DNA of 64,000 nucleotides from Pomphorhynchus laevis (GCA_012934845.2 WNNJ02002441.1:62001-126000); one strand, 5' to 3'; shown: positions 32,351 to 44,284, counted from the stretch's first letter. Numbers and translations are program-made. Notes: generated from the sequence alone by a model not told the origin.

Positions 32351-33850
32351 AAACACAATTGTTGCTTCACCACATGCCATCGTACAACACCGGAGAATTG
32401 GATGGGATAAGGGTGAATTACCATGGCTTAGAAATTCTTGGAGCGCTGATCGGAACGCAGGATTATGTAAGCCTAAAGATTCGGCAAAAAGTATCGGAGT
32501 GGGTTATTCTCATTGATAGGCTGATAGAAGTGTCAAGATACGATCCTCAGGTGGCATTTGCAGGACTAAAACACTACACACAATGAAAATGGCTTCACTT
32601 TCTTCGAACTACGGATTGTCAATCTTCTGACATTGTCCCTCTCCGTGATGCGATACTAAAACGATTGCTTCCAGCGATATTGAACCAGGATATGGACGAG
32701 GATACAATTGCGGTACTTACACTGCCTGCAAGACTGGGTGGAATTGGCATTGTGGATCCTTTTTTCGTGAGTGATCTCGAGTTAAATGCTTCACAGCGTA
32801 TCTCGGATACATAGTCTTCTGGATTAAAAGGAAATGAGTTGCGAGGGCGGCAAACTGAGTTGTTCGCTCTCGTTACAAAGGAAAAAAATGAAGCTTTCAA
32901 GAATAAGCTTGCACACTTGAAGTCACGATTATGCACAACATTTACACGTGCATTAGACTTCGCAGCTATTTCAGGTTCTTCTACGTGGTTAAGCGCACTT
33001 CCGCTCAAGCAGGAACAATATGATCTATCACCTAGCGAATTCAGGGACGGAGTCGCAACCAGATACGGATGGGAACCTAATGATGTCAATATTACTGAGT
33101 GTCAATGTAGTGCTAAAGCGGGCATAAACCACCTACTATAATGTAAACGCGGAGGTCAGTCCATTGCTCGACACAATGAAGTCAGAGATAAAATCGCTGA
33201 GGAACTATCGGACGTATGCAATGGCGTGGAAGTCGAACCCTTGTTGCAGAAGGTTCAAGAGTTCATTAAGTTCGAACGTTCAATGACGAGCTGTAAGGAC
33301 GAGGCCAGACTAGACATTGCTTGTGCAGGTCTAACAGGGAGGCGTTTTGAGCGGACATATATAGATGTCGTAGTGTTCAACAGCCACGCCAATTCATACT
33401 CCCAATCGACGTCATCTGCGTTTGAATATCACGAATTACGAAAACGTGCCAAACATGATGAACGAATCAGGGTTATCGAACGGGGCACATTTATGCCTGC
33501 AATATTTACTTGTTCCGGTGGAATCGGTCCAAATGCCTTAAATCTTTTGAAGGCAATTGCAAGAAAACAAGCCATTAAACATGACCGTCCCTATGCTGAA
33601 TGCTTATGCAGACTAAAACGAGTAATAGCTTTCTGCTTATGCCGTGCTGCGTCCTACTGTATTAGAGGAAGGAGAGCTTCAACTAAGAAAAATACGTGGG
33701 GCATCATAAGCAACACGTAATCAAGAAAAAAAATATTTTCACATATCGCCAATTATATTAATTATAATGTACGGGCCCATTTGCGGGTAACCTTTAAACT
33801 GTATTATTGCACATTTTATATATATAAAAAAAATATTATTATTATTATAA
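32351..33850 (+). mobile_element. LINE family B copy 6 (5'-truncated after RT palm)
   Basis: The copy starts at the RT connector (LEILGALIGTQDYV) and includes a GGIGIVDPFF block (32,740-32,766), GSSTWLSALPL, a zinc element altered to CQCSAKAGINHLL (33,100-33,141) and QSIARHNEVRDKIAEEL. The endonuclease EARLDIACAGLTGRRFERTYIDVVVFNSHANSY is open from 33,226 to 33,720, with the YHELRKRAKHDERI and FTCSGGIGPN blocks. The 3' box is at 33,773-33,791 and the tail is ATATTATTATTATTATAAAAT. Confidence 0.85.
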
Positions 33851-35150
33851 AATTGCCATCTCCACAAATTGCCATTTCCACAAATCCGTCAAAGATCGGC
33901 CTGCTTGTCAATTCTTGGTTCACCTGTAGGTTCACTTGAGTATGAACAAGAAGCGATCACCCAACATCTAAAAAATTGGAACCTCCTCGTCACTCGCCTG
34001 ACATCAGTCGCCAAGATAGATCCGCAAGTCGCTTTTACAGGACTTACCCGGGCCATTCAAGCAAAGTGGACCCGCGTACTACGAACTTGTCAATGCCAAC
34101 CCGTATGGCTAGCAGAATTGTCGGAAGCAATAAAATCAAGCCTTCTACCAGAGATAACAAGAAACTCGTGCGTCGATGAATGGTATACAATTCTGTCCTC
34201 TCCGCTTAAGCTAGGCGGCATTGGAGTATTTGACCCGTCTTTCATGGCTCACCTGGACTACGAAGCGTCTATACAAATTTGTTCTACGTATGACATCAAT
34301 CCCGGCGAAAACGCCCTACGTGATAGACAGAGAATCATGTTCAAGCGGATCTCAACCCGCCGGGTCATGGCTTTCCAAGAGCGCATCACTCAATCACCCA
34401 TTTATCATAACCCGGCAGTTAAAAACATTCTAGCACACGCATCAAGAGACGGTGCGTCTGCCTGGTTAAGCGCCCTGCCTCTAAAAAACGAAAACTTCCA
34501 CTTGACCTCTAACGAATTCACCGATGCCATTTCAACGCGATATGGTTTAATGCCAAACAACTTTGGTCGGTAAACACTGCCCATGCGGAGCTGAATTAGA
34601 GGTCGGACATGCCCTCGGATAAAAATGCCCGTCTAGACATTGCTTGTAATGGTTTATTTGGTGGTCATACGGAGCGCACTTTCCTAGACATATGTATTTT
34701 CAATGTACATGCGCCCTCGAATGCTACTAAATCGACTGAATCAGCATTCACTTTTCATGCTCAACGCAAGCAAGCCAAATATTCTGAGCGCATACGGGAA
34801 ATTGAACATTCGACATTCCTGCCATTTATAATGTCAAGTTTTGCCGGGCTAAGTGTAGACGCTAACCGTTGCCTGCAAATAATCGCTCGTAAACTAACTA
34901 TAAAGAATTCCAGCAACTATGGATACGAAATCTCAAAATTGCGTCAAGAAATCGGAGCATTAGTTATGCGTGGACTATCAATGAGCATTAGAATGCCTCG
35001 ATCCGCTTTACTACGTCCAAGTCGTGCCTAGTTAAGAATATTTATTATTATTGTATTTATTATTATATTTATCCTGCAAAAAAATATACATTCAACTGTA
35101 AAAAAATTATGAAAAAAAATAAATAAAAAAAATTATAATAAAAAAGTCCT
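33851..35150 (+). mobile_element. LINE family B copy 7 (5'-truncated; deletion at zinc element)
   Basis: The copy begins at ACLSILGSPVGSLEYEQEA, is open from 33,869 to 34,573 through LGGIGVFDPSF and GASAWLSALPLKNENF, and then loses frame. Between about 34,600 and 34,615 the sequence passes from the first half of the zinc element (CPCGAELEVGHAL) straight to NARLDIACNGLFGG, so the H-x-C and RHD segments are deleted. The endonuclease (34,609-35,031) is otherwise intact with TERTFLDICIFNVHAPS. The 3' UTR is AT-rich and I do not see the GGGCCC box. Confidence 0.8.
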
Positions 35151-35194
35151 TGTTATTAAAACTCTTACAATCTAAAGTAAATAAAAGCTTAAAC

Positions 35195-35530
35195 ACACAA
35201 CCAACGAACTTACAGACCGACGAACTTACAGACCGACGAACTTACAGACCGACGAACTTTCAGACCGACGAACTTTCAGACCGACGAACTTTCAGACCGA
35301 CGAACTTTCAGACCGACGAACTTTCAGACCGACGAACTTTCAGACCGACGAACTTTCAGACCGACGAACTTTCAGATCGTCGCCTTGCTTCGCTCAGCGA
35401 CGTAAATATTCGGTTACATTTGCATTATACAACCAACGAACTTTCAGACCGACGAACTTTCAACCGACAAACTTTCAGGCTTATAAGACCGACTAACTTT
35501 CAGACCGACGAACTTTCAGACTACCTACAA
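35195..35530 (+). repeat. 16-bp minisatellite in family B 5' leader
   Basis: The unit GACGAACTTTCAGACC (and permutations) is repeated about 11 times with exact 16-base spacing from 35,199 to 35,375. A hairpin-like GTCGCC..GCGAC segment follows at 35,386-35,402, and about five degenerate units lie at 35,433-35,520. It lies just upstream of the family B ORF start at 35,601. Because 16 is not a multiple of three, all three frames stay open and a spurious repetitive ORF covers it; I do not regard that as coding. A comparable leader lies before copy 11. Confidence 0.9.
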
Positions 35531-35600
35531 TCTAAAATAAATACACTAATTACAATATCCCTGAACAAGAATATATACAATAATACAATTCTCGAACGTA

Positions 35601-36020
35601 ATGCCGAAAGGGCGACCATCTCCTCCAAAATGTTGTTCCTGCAATGTACAGGCTGCTCACTGTAGAAGCTGTAGGTGTGCCAAAGCGAAACATCCGTGCA
35701 CTTGCTGTTCAGCCAATAATTGTGAAAACGTGTTTTTGTCAGCGGATGGTTTTGGAAACGCCGATCTAATGAATGAACCAACAATTCAAGCATCTGGGAT
35801 TACATTTCAAGCAGTCGGGTCCGTGTCACAATCACTACCCAATACAAATAACAACGATGCACTGCATGATATGTCCACTCGTAGTGCATTTATTGAAGTC
35901 ATGCGATGGCGCCCGAATCTCTTATACCTTCCACGCTGCAATGAGAGCCGAGAATTTTTAGATGAACTTACCAAATTTTTCGATGTAGCGTGCCACCCGG
36001 TGACGACGGATCCGCTCTGA
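35601..36020 (+). pseudogene. Family B protein N-terminal region with cysteine cluster (copy 8)
   Basis: The ATG at 35,601 opens with MPKGRPSPPKCCSCN, a basic start followed by eight or more cysteines spaced CxxC-x6-C-x2-C-x-C...CxCC-x5-C (residues about 11-45). The same pattern is found at 25,035, 38,867 and 54,448. It resembles CXC-type or Cys-rich DNA-binding motifs and probably binds nucleic acid; that function is inference. After a linker comes MRWRPNLLYLPRCNESREFLDEL, conserved in all full-length copies. The frame is lost at about 36,020. Confidence 0.7.
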
Positions 36021-38804
36021 TGAAAGTAACGATATTGTGTCAGTGTATATTACAGAAAATTGGTTCTTCGAAAACCCGAATAATCCGCTCTTGCATGGCA
36101 CGTCGCCTTCATTTATAGCGAAACTATAAGATACCTGAGCTGCTACAGGAGGGTAGGTGCCTGCAGAATCACATTCGTTCGTTGAGGAATAACACCGAAG
36201 CTGGGAACAACTGGCAAAGCTCCTTTTCCAAAGCAATGTTGGCTGGTAACACAAAGACCGCAATCCGCATAATCGACGATAATCCGAGCGGCAGATGCCT
36301 TAGCCCAAACGAGATTATTGAAAATGTCACTGTCAAATCGGTTCTAGAGAGTAAACACCCACCTGGTTCTGATATCGATGTGAAAGTCTTACTTACCGAA
36401 TCATACAGAGAATGCGCAGACTTCCACTATTCCCTCTTTGAAGCCATCGAAGCAACTTTAATCTAAAAATATGCTAGGGGAACATCCGGTTCAGCTGGGA
36501 TTTCAGGTGTAAATGCCCTCTCATGGCGTCAGATGCTCACATCGTTTGACAGAGATTCTCTTAAATTAGCCTCTGTGATTGCATCTTTGGCGAAGAGGCT
36601 GGCTAGTGGACGTGTTCCTGTGGGATCGACAGATGCTCTAGTTGCATGTAAACTGAAAGCCCTTGATAAGTGTCCCGGGATTCGTCTAATAGGAATCGGC
36701 GAAGTGTATAGACGGATAATGGCCAAATCAATCTTATCAATCATTTCGCCCTTTATGAAATCTGTGGTAGGTAATCTACAGCTTTGTGCGGGGCAAAAAG
36801 GAGGCACCGAATTCATAATTCGGGATATGCGAGACTCCATTAAGAACTCACCATCACATTGTCTACTCATGATAGACGCAGACAACGCATTCAATAGAAT
36901 AAACAGGAAGTTAGCGCTTGCTAATACGGAGAAGATCTGTCCAAGCCTGTCACATTTCCTGGATAACACCTACTGTCGCGATCCTATGCTCACGATTGAG
37001 AATGATATTATTTTATCGCGCGGTCTAACCCAAGGCGACCCTTAAGCAATGGCCGCCTTTGCAGCCGCCACCATATCTATGATCAGGCGATTAAGTCAAT
37101 TACACCCTACAATTAAGCAGCGTTGATACGCAGATGACGTTTCCTGCTTCGGGTCCCCCGCAGACGTGTCATCTTATTTCGAATCAGTATTGTCGATCGG
37201 ACCACGATACGGCTGTCATGTAAATGTTACCAAGTGTTGTGTTTTGACTGACCCTTCAAATACTAACACATGTGTGAACTTCTTAAACCAGGGTGTTCCC
37301 GTTGTAACGAATGGTGTTAAGCTTCTTGGTTGTCTGATTGGTTTTGGGTCATATGAAAGAGAATGTGTTGGTTCCATGGTTAAGCAATGGGTGGTCTGGT
37401 TGAGAGATTAAGTGAGGTAGCCAATAGCTTCCAACAACCTGCATACTCAGCCCTAGTATTTGCGGTGCAACATAAATGGACGCACGTACAACGTGTCTGT
37501 TGATGTGATCCCGAATGGTTCATGCCTCTCGAAATAGCGATCAGAGAGCTGTTCCTAGTCAGAATGACTAGATCTGTTATATCAAACATGTGGCGTGATG
37601 TATTGAGTCTACCCATCTCGTTAGGTGGCTTAGGAATATTCAATCTATGCGATTCCGTTGAAATAGAATGGAATTGTTCGTCTAAGCTTTGTGTCACTCT
37701 GTCGTAGTTGGATCCAGCGTCGGAACTGGAACGAGGGCAACTAGCAGCTATGTCCGAGGTTCGGCACCTCAAAAAAACATATGGTGAAGAGGTAATGCGT
37801 AAAGTACAGGCAACTTGTAATGACCTAGTCAGCAACACCTTGAGGTATGCATCACAAAAGGGGGCGTTTACCTGGCTTTCAGCGAGAGTGTGCGATGACC
37901 GCAAGTTTAAATTAAGCAACCGCGAATTCCGTGATGGACTGGCCGTCAGGTACGGCTGGGATATCATAGATGCGCCAGCCAAATGTGTCTGTGGAGATAA
38001 CAACTCCGTCGCACATGCATTGTCTTGTAAGCGAGGGGGAAAGCGATTATTAGGCATAATGTGGTAAGGGACACATTCCCATACGAAGTTTCCAAAGTGT
38101 GTTCAACGTCCCAAATTGAACCGACATTAGCGCCACTGGAATCTGCTGACGTATTCACCCACTCAACTACCACGACTAACCGTAACGCCCGATTGGATGT
38201 GTTATGCACGGGTCTGTATGGTGTACCAACTGAGCGGTTCTTCTTGGACATAGCTATATTTAATTCTCATGCTCGTTCGTACGCCACGATGGCCCCTACT
38301 GCCGCTTTCGAGTTTCATGAACATCGCAAACATGCTAAGTACGCGGAGCGGATTGGTGTTGTAGAACGCGCGGCATTTATACCTATAATTGTGTCGACTC
38401 AAGGTGGCATGGGTGTGGAGACTGAACGGCTAGTGAAGAGGGTCGCAAAAGTTCTTTCTGAGCGTCACCAGAGCAATTATGCTGTTAACCTTGTTATGAT
38501 CTGGAGAATCATAGGTTTTGCGTTAGTGCGTGCCAATTCCTGGTGTTTCAGGATTCGGAGGGATCCAATCGGAAATCACCCAAGCAGCACCCTTATGAGG
38601 GACGATCAAGGAATGAAACGGCCGTATGGGTATTCTGTCCCCCATAGTCGACCTATGTATGCTTTAAAATATTCTAAACTGAAAATTTACAGTTGCTGCA
38701 AACCGTTGAAATGACAAATCTATAGAGATATCTGAACAATTTGTTTAAAAAGATTTTTTGTAAATAAAATATAAAAAAAATAAAAAAAATATTATTATCT
38801 TATT

Positions 38805-41568
38805 GCAGTAAGATATGGTTGGGACCCTATTGGTTGGGACCAATATGGAACTATATGGTTGGGACCCGATGCTGTGTATGCAATGGAGCAGCAGCAGTGT
38901 GTAAGGGATGTCGATGCAATGAGAGGGTAGAGAATGTATTGACTGTCTGGACCCCAATTGCAGAAATCGTCACTCAAAAGTACGGCATACAGGCAAAGAT
39001 ATACAGAGCCGCAATAGCCTTCCAAATACGGATCTCCAAGCTGGTATATCATGCCACAGTGATAAAGTACGTGATCCAGACAATGAAATACAAAGATGTG
39101 CGTCAAGTCGGACAAGAGGAAGCAATTTTCGAGAGGAAAATGGAGAAACTGCAAAAATAATGCTAAGCAGAGTTTCAATTGTAAATGATATTTTTAACAA
39201 CGTCAAGTTTTAAACACCAAATCTTTTTTATATTCCAAGAGGTTCATCGGGTTCAGAATTTGTTGATAAAGTTGCTGAACTATTTGAGCTAGCGAGCTCA
39301 GAAAATGAGAATTCGAAATATGCACTTGCTGAGTCACCGTGATTTCACAACTGATACTACAACGTCCATTCAAAGGAAAAATAAGCGTGTGCAGAAAATT
39401 ACTTACTCGTCGGATAAAATGGTGGAATGATGGAAGACTGAATGATCTGCTTGCCTAGGCGAAATATCTGCAACAAAAGCACAGACAACATATGGTGAAA
39501 CACAGGACTTTCTTATGCACGACTTTGGTTATGCGTCTAATAAATTGGCAAATGCTCTAGCTAAGTTCGCAACGCTTATTGCCACCAAACAGATAAACAA
39601 TGAAGTTCTAACCGCTTTCCCTGCCTGCAGGTTGATCGCTATTGATAAAATTCCGGGGTAAGGTCTATAGGGCAATGTGTACTCCTCATCGACGCACACA
39701 ATGCCTTCAACACAGTAAACAGAGCATTAACACTCCGAAACATTAATCAAATATGCCCTTCAGTACAATTCATTCAAAAAAATTACTATCTGCATGATAC
39801 TGAACTTCTGATTGACGATGATATACTGTGGTCACGCGAAGGCTTCACACAGGGAGATTCGTTAGCAATTTTAGCATATGCTGCCGCAACGATTTCCCTT
39901 ATTAGGTCGCTTAAAGCTAAAGTCCCTGAAGTTCTTCACAGCTGGTATGCAGATGATGCTACCTGCATTGGAAATCTAAGTAGTATTAGATCAGTGTGGC
40001 AGGAAATTACAACAATTGGACAAGGCTACGGCTTTAAGACAAATGCCTTAAAATGCAAGCTATTGGTTGATCCAACGATTAAAAAAGATGCCTTGTTAGC
40101 ATTCGAAGGCACGGGAGTCATTGTGACAAGTACAGAATCTGAAGTGCTGGGATCTCCGATTGGAACGGATGACTATGTTGCTGAGGTGATTGAGGAAAAG
40201 GTAAAGGTGTGGGTTTCGGATGTTGGGAAACTAGCGAATAAAGCAGAAATAGATACACAGGTAGCATATTCGGCATTTACACAGGCCCTGCAATTTAGAT
40301 GGTTGTATGTGATGCGTACGTGTCCACTGGCACCAACTCACTTTACGATATTAAGCGATGCAATTCAAAAAGAACTGATTCCAAAAATACTGGGTAAAGT
40401 GTCAACTTCATCAGAGGAGGAAGTCATTTATGGACTGCCATTGAGAGATGGGGGACTCGGAATCCGCGACCCTACTATTGACACATCACTTGAATACTCG
40501 AGGTCACTCAGAATTTGTCAGCCATTTCTGACAGGCAAAAGTGCTGAAGAATGTATTGAAGAGGAACATTCTATATTTAAATCTTTAAGAGATGAAGAAA
40601 GTATCAAGGTAAAGGAAAAATTGAGTACTCTGCAAGACAAGCTATCTCTTGAAGTTAGAGTCGTGTTGAAATTTGTCAGTGAGAAGGATGCATCATCATG
40701 GCTGCGTATGCCCTATCTGAACGATAAAGAAAGTTGCATGAGCTGCAGAGAGTTTCGAGACGCGATATCAGTGCGATATAACAGTCTGCCGTCAGACAGC
40801 TTCACTGTGTGCTTATGTGGAGAGACATTGAACATGTCACATGCACTGTCCTGTCCAACTGGGGGACTCCCCACGATTAGGCATAATATAATTCGAGATA
40901 TTATTGCCGAAACGCTAGCCGAAATCTGCCATGATGTTGGAGTAGAGCCTGTTCTACAACCGGTTCATCCAAATATTATCTTTGAAGCTGGGACTACCAC
41001 ACGTGATCCTGATGCGCGATTGGATATGGTTGTGAGCGGTTTGTTTGGCACACGTCTGGAGCGGTCCTTTTTGGACATTTGCATATTCAATACATTAGCT
41101 CCTTCAAATGCCAGTACCTTATCATCGTACGAATATCATGAAAGAAGGAAATCAAGAAAATATATTGAAAGGGTACAACTTGTCGAACGCTCATCTTTCG
41201 TTCCGTTCATTATGTCATCAGTTGGAGGAATGGGAACACAGGCTACTGTGGTTCTGAAGACCATCGCAAGGAAGCTGACAGACAAGCGCAATGATCAGTA
41301 CTCTGTTTGTATTGCAAGGATCCGATCTCGTCTATCCATGTCACTGGCCAAATCTGCTTCGATGTGCTTAAGAGCAAGCCGCTCTGCGTATCGTCGCCCG
41401 GATAGAATGGTTAACTATATCATCTCGTCTGATAGGTGATGGGCCGATCGCAATCCACAGATACATAACAGTAACAATGTAACATATTTTTTGAGGCCCA
41501 TTTGAGGGAACTTAAAATTGTGGCTGTTTAATAATATAACTTAAAAAAATTATTATTATGGTAATATT
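38805..41568 (+). mobile_element. LINE family B copy 9 (internal deletion, long open RT-RLE frame)
   Basis: The leader holds three TGGTTGGGACC units (38816, 38831, 38856), followed by the cysteine cluster CCVCNGAAAVCKGCRC. The N-terminal part is decayed (38,867-39,640) and the RT fingers are shortened: the sequence jumps from DKIPG..GIG-like text to CVLLIDAHNAFN at about 39,665, losing around 80 codons. From there one frame is open to 41,439. The 3' box is at 41,494-41,511 and the tail ends AAAAAAATTATTATTATGG. It is one of the least decayed copies. Confidence 0.85.
39661..41439 (+). CDS. Family B RT and restriction-like endonuclease, longest open frame
   Basis: An uninterrupted frame of about 590 codons; the first Met/Val/Leu-type start is at 39,994, but homology runs from 39,676. 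Domains in order are LLIDAHNAFNTVNRAL and EGFTQGDSLAIL, the catalytic SWYADDATCIG, and an LGSPIGTDDYV thumb/connector. GGLGIRDPTID follows, then DASSWLRMPYL, the zinc element CLCGETLNMSHALSC and PTIRHNIIRDIIAETL. The endonuclease reads ARLDMVVSGLFG then ERSFLDICIFNTLAPS, YHERRKSRKYIERV and IMSSVGGMG. The protein would reverse-transcribe the element RNA at a nick made by the RLE. The RT fingers are deleted, so activity is unlikely. Confidence 0.8.
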   Translation, partial: RSIGQCVLLIDAHNAFNTVNRALTLRNINQICPSVQFIQKNYYLHDTELLIDDDILWSREGFTQGDSLAILAYAAATISLIRSLKAKVPEVLHSWYADDATCIGNLSSIRSVWQEITTIGQGYGFKTNALKCKLLVDPTIKKDALLAFEGTGVIVTSTESEVLGSPIGTDDYVAEVIEEKVKVWVSDVGKLANKAEIDTQVAYSAFTQALQFRWLYVMRTCPLAPTHFTILSDAIQKELIPKILGKVSTSSEEEVIYGLPLRDGGLGIRDPTIDTSLEYSRSLRICQPFLTGKSAEECIEEEHSIFKSLRDEESIKVKEKLSTLQDKLSLEVRVVLKFVSEKDASSWLRMPYLNDKESCMSCREFRDAISVRYNSLPSDSFTVCLCGETLNMSHALSCPTGGLPTIRHNIIRDIIAETLAEICHDVGVEPVLQPVHPNIIFEAGTTTRDPDARLDMVVSGLFGTRLERSFLDICIFNTLAPSNASTLSSYEYHERRKSRKYIERVQLVERSSFVPFIMSSVGGMGTQATVVLKTIARKLTDKRNDQYSVCIARIRSRLSMSLAKSASMCLRASRSAYRRPDRMVNYIISSDR

Positions 41569-41569
41569 G

Positions 41570-43068
41570 AAGATATAGAGAATGTGTGGAATGAGATAAA
41601 GCGTTGTGGACCTTCTTTTGGATACAATGTTAATTCAAAAAAGTGCGTATTATTAACACCTCAAAATTGTGTTGAGATTCCGAAGGTAATTCGGGACGAT
41701 GGAATTCAAATAAGGTTTGATGGGGTCAAGTATCTTGGCAGTTTGGTAGGCACAAAAGGGTACGTGGAAAATCAATCAAAATTGAAAGTTGACGATTGGA
41801 TGATGCAGATAAAGAAATTAGAGGAAATATCGATGGAAAACTCATTCGACGCATACTTATTACTGTCGAAAGCTTTTCAAGATCAATGGACTTATCTTTT
41901 GAGAACATCAGAGGTTAGTAGGGAATTCTTAAAACCTCTCGAGTATGAATTATCAAATGATACATTAAAGTGTATCCTAGGTATAGATGGAATGGATGAT
42001 GAAACTCGAACCATTATACAGCTACCATATAAATATGTAGGTTTGGGAATCCGGAATAGTACTATGGAAAATGAATGGTCCTACATAAATTCTAGATTAA
42101 TGTGTCAACCTTATTTTGATGGAATAACAGGAGAGGAATTAAACAAACATCAACAAAAAATAGGAAAACAGATCAGAGAATCAAACAACAAGAGATATGA
42201 GAACATAAGGTCACAACTAATTCAAAGCTCCAGTGTAGACCTTAATACAGTTTTGTCACAAGCGAGCATAATAGGGGCTTCCGCTTGGTTAACCCCAGAC
42301 AAATATACATCGGATAGTTTTTTGGATTCACATATATTTCATCATGCCTTAAAGGTAAGATATGCTTGGAAGACGGGGATGACACAATTTTGTGTACCTG
42401 TGGAAAATCCGCAGATATAGCACATGTTCTATCATGTAAAACAGGTGGTTTCAATTTTATACGTCACGAACTTGTATCGGAGCATATACATCAATCACTG
42501 AAGGAGTGCTGCTCATGTGTGGAAAAATAACCTATTCTGCAAAGTGTCCATGATACGATAGTATTCGAAAATACAACGTCAACTAGAGATCGAGATGCAC
42601 GTGCAGATATAGCTTGTAATGGACTATATGGAAATATGTTGGCGCGGTCCTTTATGGACATATGCTGTTTTAATACTCTTGCATCATCATATTCTTCAGA
42701 ACGGGTAAAGGAACCATTTAAATACCATGAAAATAGGAAGAATGCGAAATACGCGGAACGTATAGCAAATATGGAGAAAGGATCTTTTCATCCTTTGATT
42801 TTTTCGACGGTAGGAGGAATTGGATATATCGCAAACCAGGTGTTGAAGCAAATGGCAACTCGGATGGCAGCAAAAAAATTCAGATATGTATGGATAATAT
42901 ATAAGAAAACTAAGAAGCGGTATCTTAATCAAGATAGTAAAGGCGGTTTCCTTCACGATAAGAAGGAAATCAAAATAACTATAGAGAAATCACAAACTAA
43001 AATTTAAAAATAATTAATAAATTGGTTTCGTTAATTGCACGCCCAATTGCGGGAACCTTTTATTGTAA
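41570..43068 (+). mobile_element. LINE family B copy 10 (5'-truncated after YADD)
   Basis: The copy starts just after the ATTATTATTATGG tail of copy 9, beyond the catalytic box, with MWNEIKRCGPSFGYNVNSKKC. It is open from 41,584 to 42,420 (LGSLVGTKGYVE, GLGIRNSTMEN, GASAWLT). After a frame change in the zinc region come DIACNGLYGNMLARSFMDICCFNTLASSY and STVGGIGYI (42,600-42,860). The 3' box is CGCCCAATTGCGGGAACC at 43,040-43,057. It is more AT-rich in codon use than its neighbours and belongs to a diverged subfamily. Confidence 0.85.
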
Positions 43069-43069
43069 A

Positions 43070-44284
43070 AAAACTGACAATAAAAGTTTGGAATTCGCAT
43101 CAATAAATGTGGTTTACATTCCTTGTAAACTCGATGATTCCTTCACGAACAGGGGTCACACTAAACGATATTCGAATGGAAATGATGTTCCTGCCATTAA
43201 GTATGGGAGGCTTGGGTATTCAGTCTCCAAACAGAACCGCCGATGCAGAGTTTGCAAGATCGTTACGAATGGCTCGCCCACTATTAGATAGATTTATTGG
43301 AAACGAGCTAACATTAAGACAGTCTGGCATAGCAAACGAGATCAACAAAGAGAAAACATACGCGGACAAAATGTTCAAACAATCCATTATATCAAAAATG
43401 GTAATTGACAATAAAAGTTTGGAATTCGCATCAATAAATGGAGCTTCCACGTGGTTATCCGCCCGTCCCTTGGAAAACCTCAATCATAATCTCACATAAT
43501 ATTTACGAAATTTCAATTTCAGGACGCACTCGCTGCACGTTACGGATGGATGCATCCAGACGCACCAGCAACGTGTCTTTGTGGTCAGGGCTTCAACATA
43601 TGTCATTCGATATCATGCCAGGCTGGCGGGTTGCCCACCATCAGACACAACATAATCCGGGATTAAATTGCCAGGGAGCTTAGTATGGTGTGCTGTGCTG
43701 TATCAATTGAACCCACACTACAACAACTTCCAGACGGAAACGATTTTGAAAATGACTCAACTACGAAAGACCGAAGCGCGCGAGCTAATATCGAATGCTA
43801 TGGTTTGTACCGAGATCGGACGGAGCGGTCATTATTTGACGTCTGCACTTTCAGCCACTTGGTTCCATCCTATGCATCGGGAAATCTTGATAGCCCATTC
43901 AGGTATCACGAAGCGAGAAAAATTGCGAAATATGGTGAGCGAGTAGCTAGATTTAAACGTGCGAGTTTTCATCCAATCATCATTGCCGCAAATGGAGGAT
44001 TGGGACCAGGGATCCAAGCAATTATAAAGCGTATCGCAAAACTCAATGCGGATAGAGGTCGATCCTTATACAGCGACAACGTTAAAATGCTCCGTTGCAA
44101 GATCGGTTACAAATTAGCAAAAGCCACTTCAATGTGCGTTAGAGCAGCGCGATCATCGTTCGGAAATCCAATAAGGATGACAAGCAATAGAGCTGAATGC
44201 TTCGAATTACATAATGAGCAGCCGTGCAGGCATCATTACCGGAAGGGTTAAAAAAATAAAAAATAAAAAAAATATTATTATTAA
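43070..44284 (+). mobile_element. LINE family B copy 11a (5'-truncated; starts with a duplicated 35-mer)
   Basis: The copy begins with a 35-base segment (43,075-43,109) that occurs again inside the element at 43,406-43,440, its natural position. Then come MGGLGIQSPNRTA (43,205-43,245), GASTWLSARPL, a decayed zinc region with HNIIRD, and the endonuclease ARANIECYGLYRDRTERSLFDVCTFSHLVPSY (43,685-44,251; RLD changed to RAN). The YHEARKIAKYGERV and ANGGLGPG blocks follow. The tail AAAAAAATATTATTATTAAAAGG ends at about 44,284. No clear GGGCCC box is seen. Confidence 0.8.

Larger units (their letters stand above)
35195..38800 (+). mobile_element. LINE family B copy 8 (full length, broken)
   Basis: This is a complete copy: minisatellite leader, then an ORF from ATG 35,601 with the cysteine cluster CCSCNVQAAHCRSCRCAKA and CTCCSANNCEN, and MRWRPNLLYLPRCNESREF. 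RT follows at 36,533-37,410: GIRLIGIGEVYRRIMAK, MIDADNAFNRINRKLAL, GLTQGDP, and the catalytic box RRYADDVSC with a stop in place of the Tyr-1 residue. Then come LGGLGIFNLCD (37,621-37,660), GAFTWLSARV, the zinc element CVCGDNNSVAHALSC (37,985-38,030) and the endonuclease ARLDVLCTGLYGVPTERFFLDIAIFNSHARSY (38,061-38,714). About six to eight stops or shifts. The GGGCCC 3' box is not seen. Confidence 0.85.

Noticed and set aside
35150-35665. A 171-codon ORF with repeated TDELSDRRTFRPTNFQ
   Set aside because: It is the translation of the 16-bp minisatellite. The unit is not a multiple of three and has no stop in any frame, so all frames look open. The true family B ORF starts at 35,601 in another context.
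37380-38057. A 225-codon minus-strand ORF
   Set aside because: It overlaps the plus-strand GLGIF connector, GAFTWLSA and zinc element of family B copy 8. It has no recognisable domain and is taken as a chance antisense frame.
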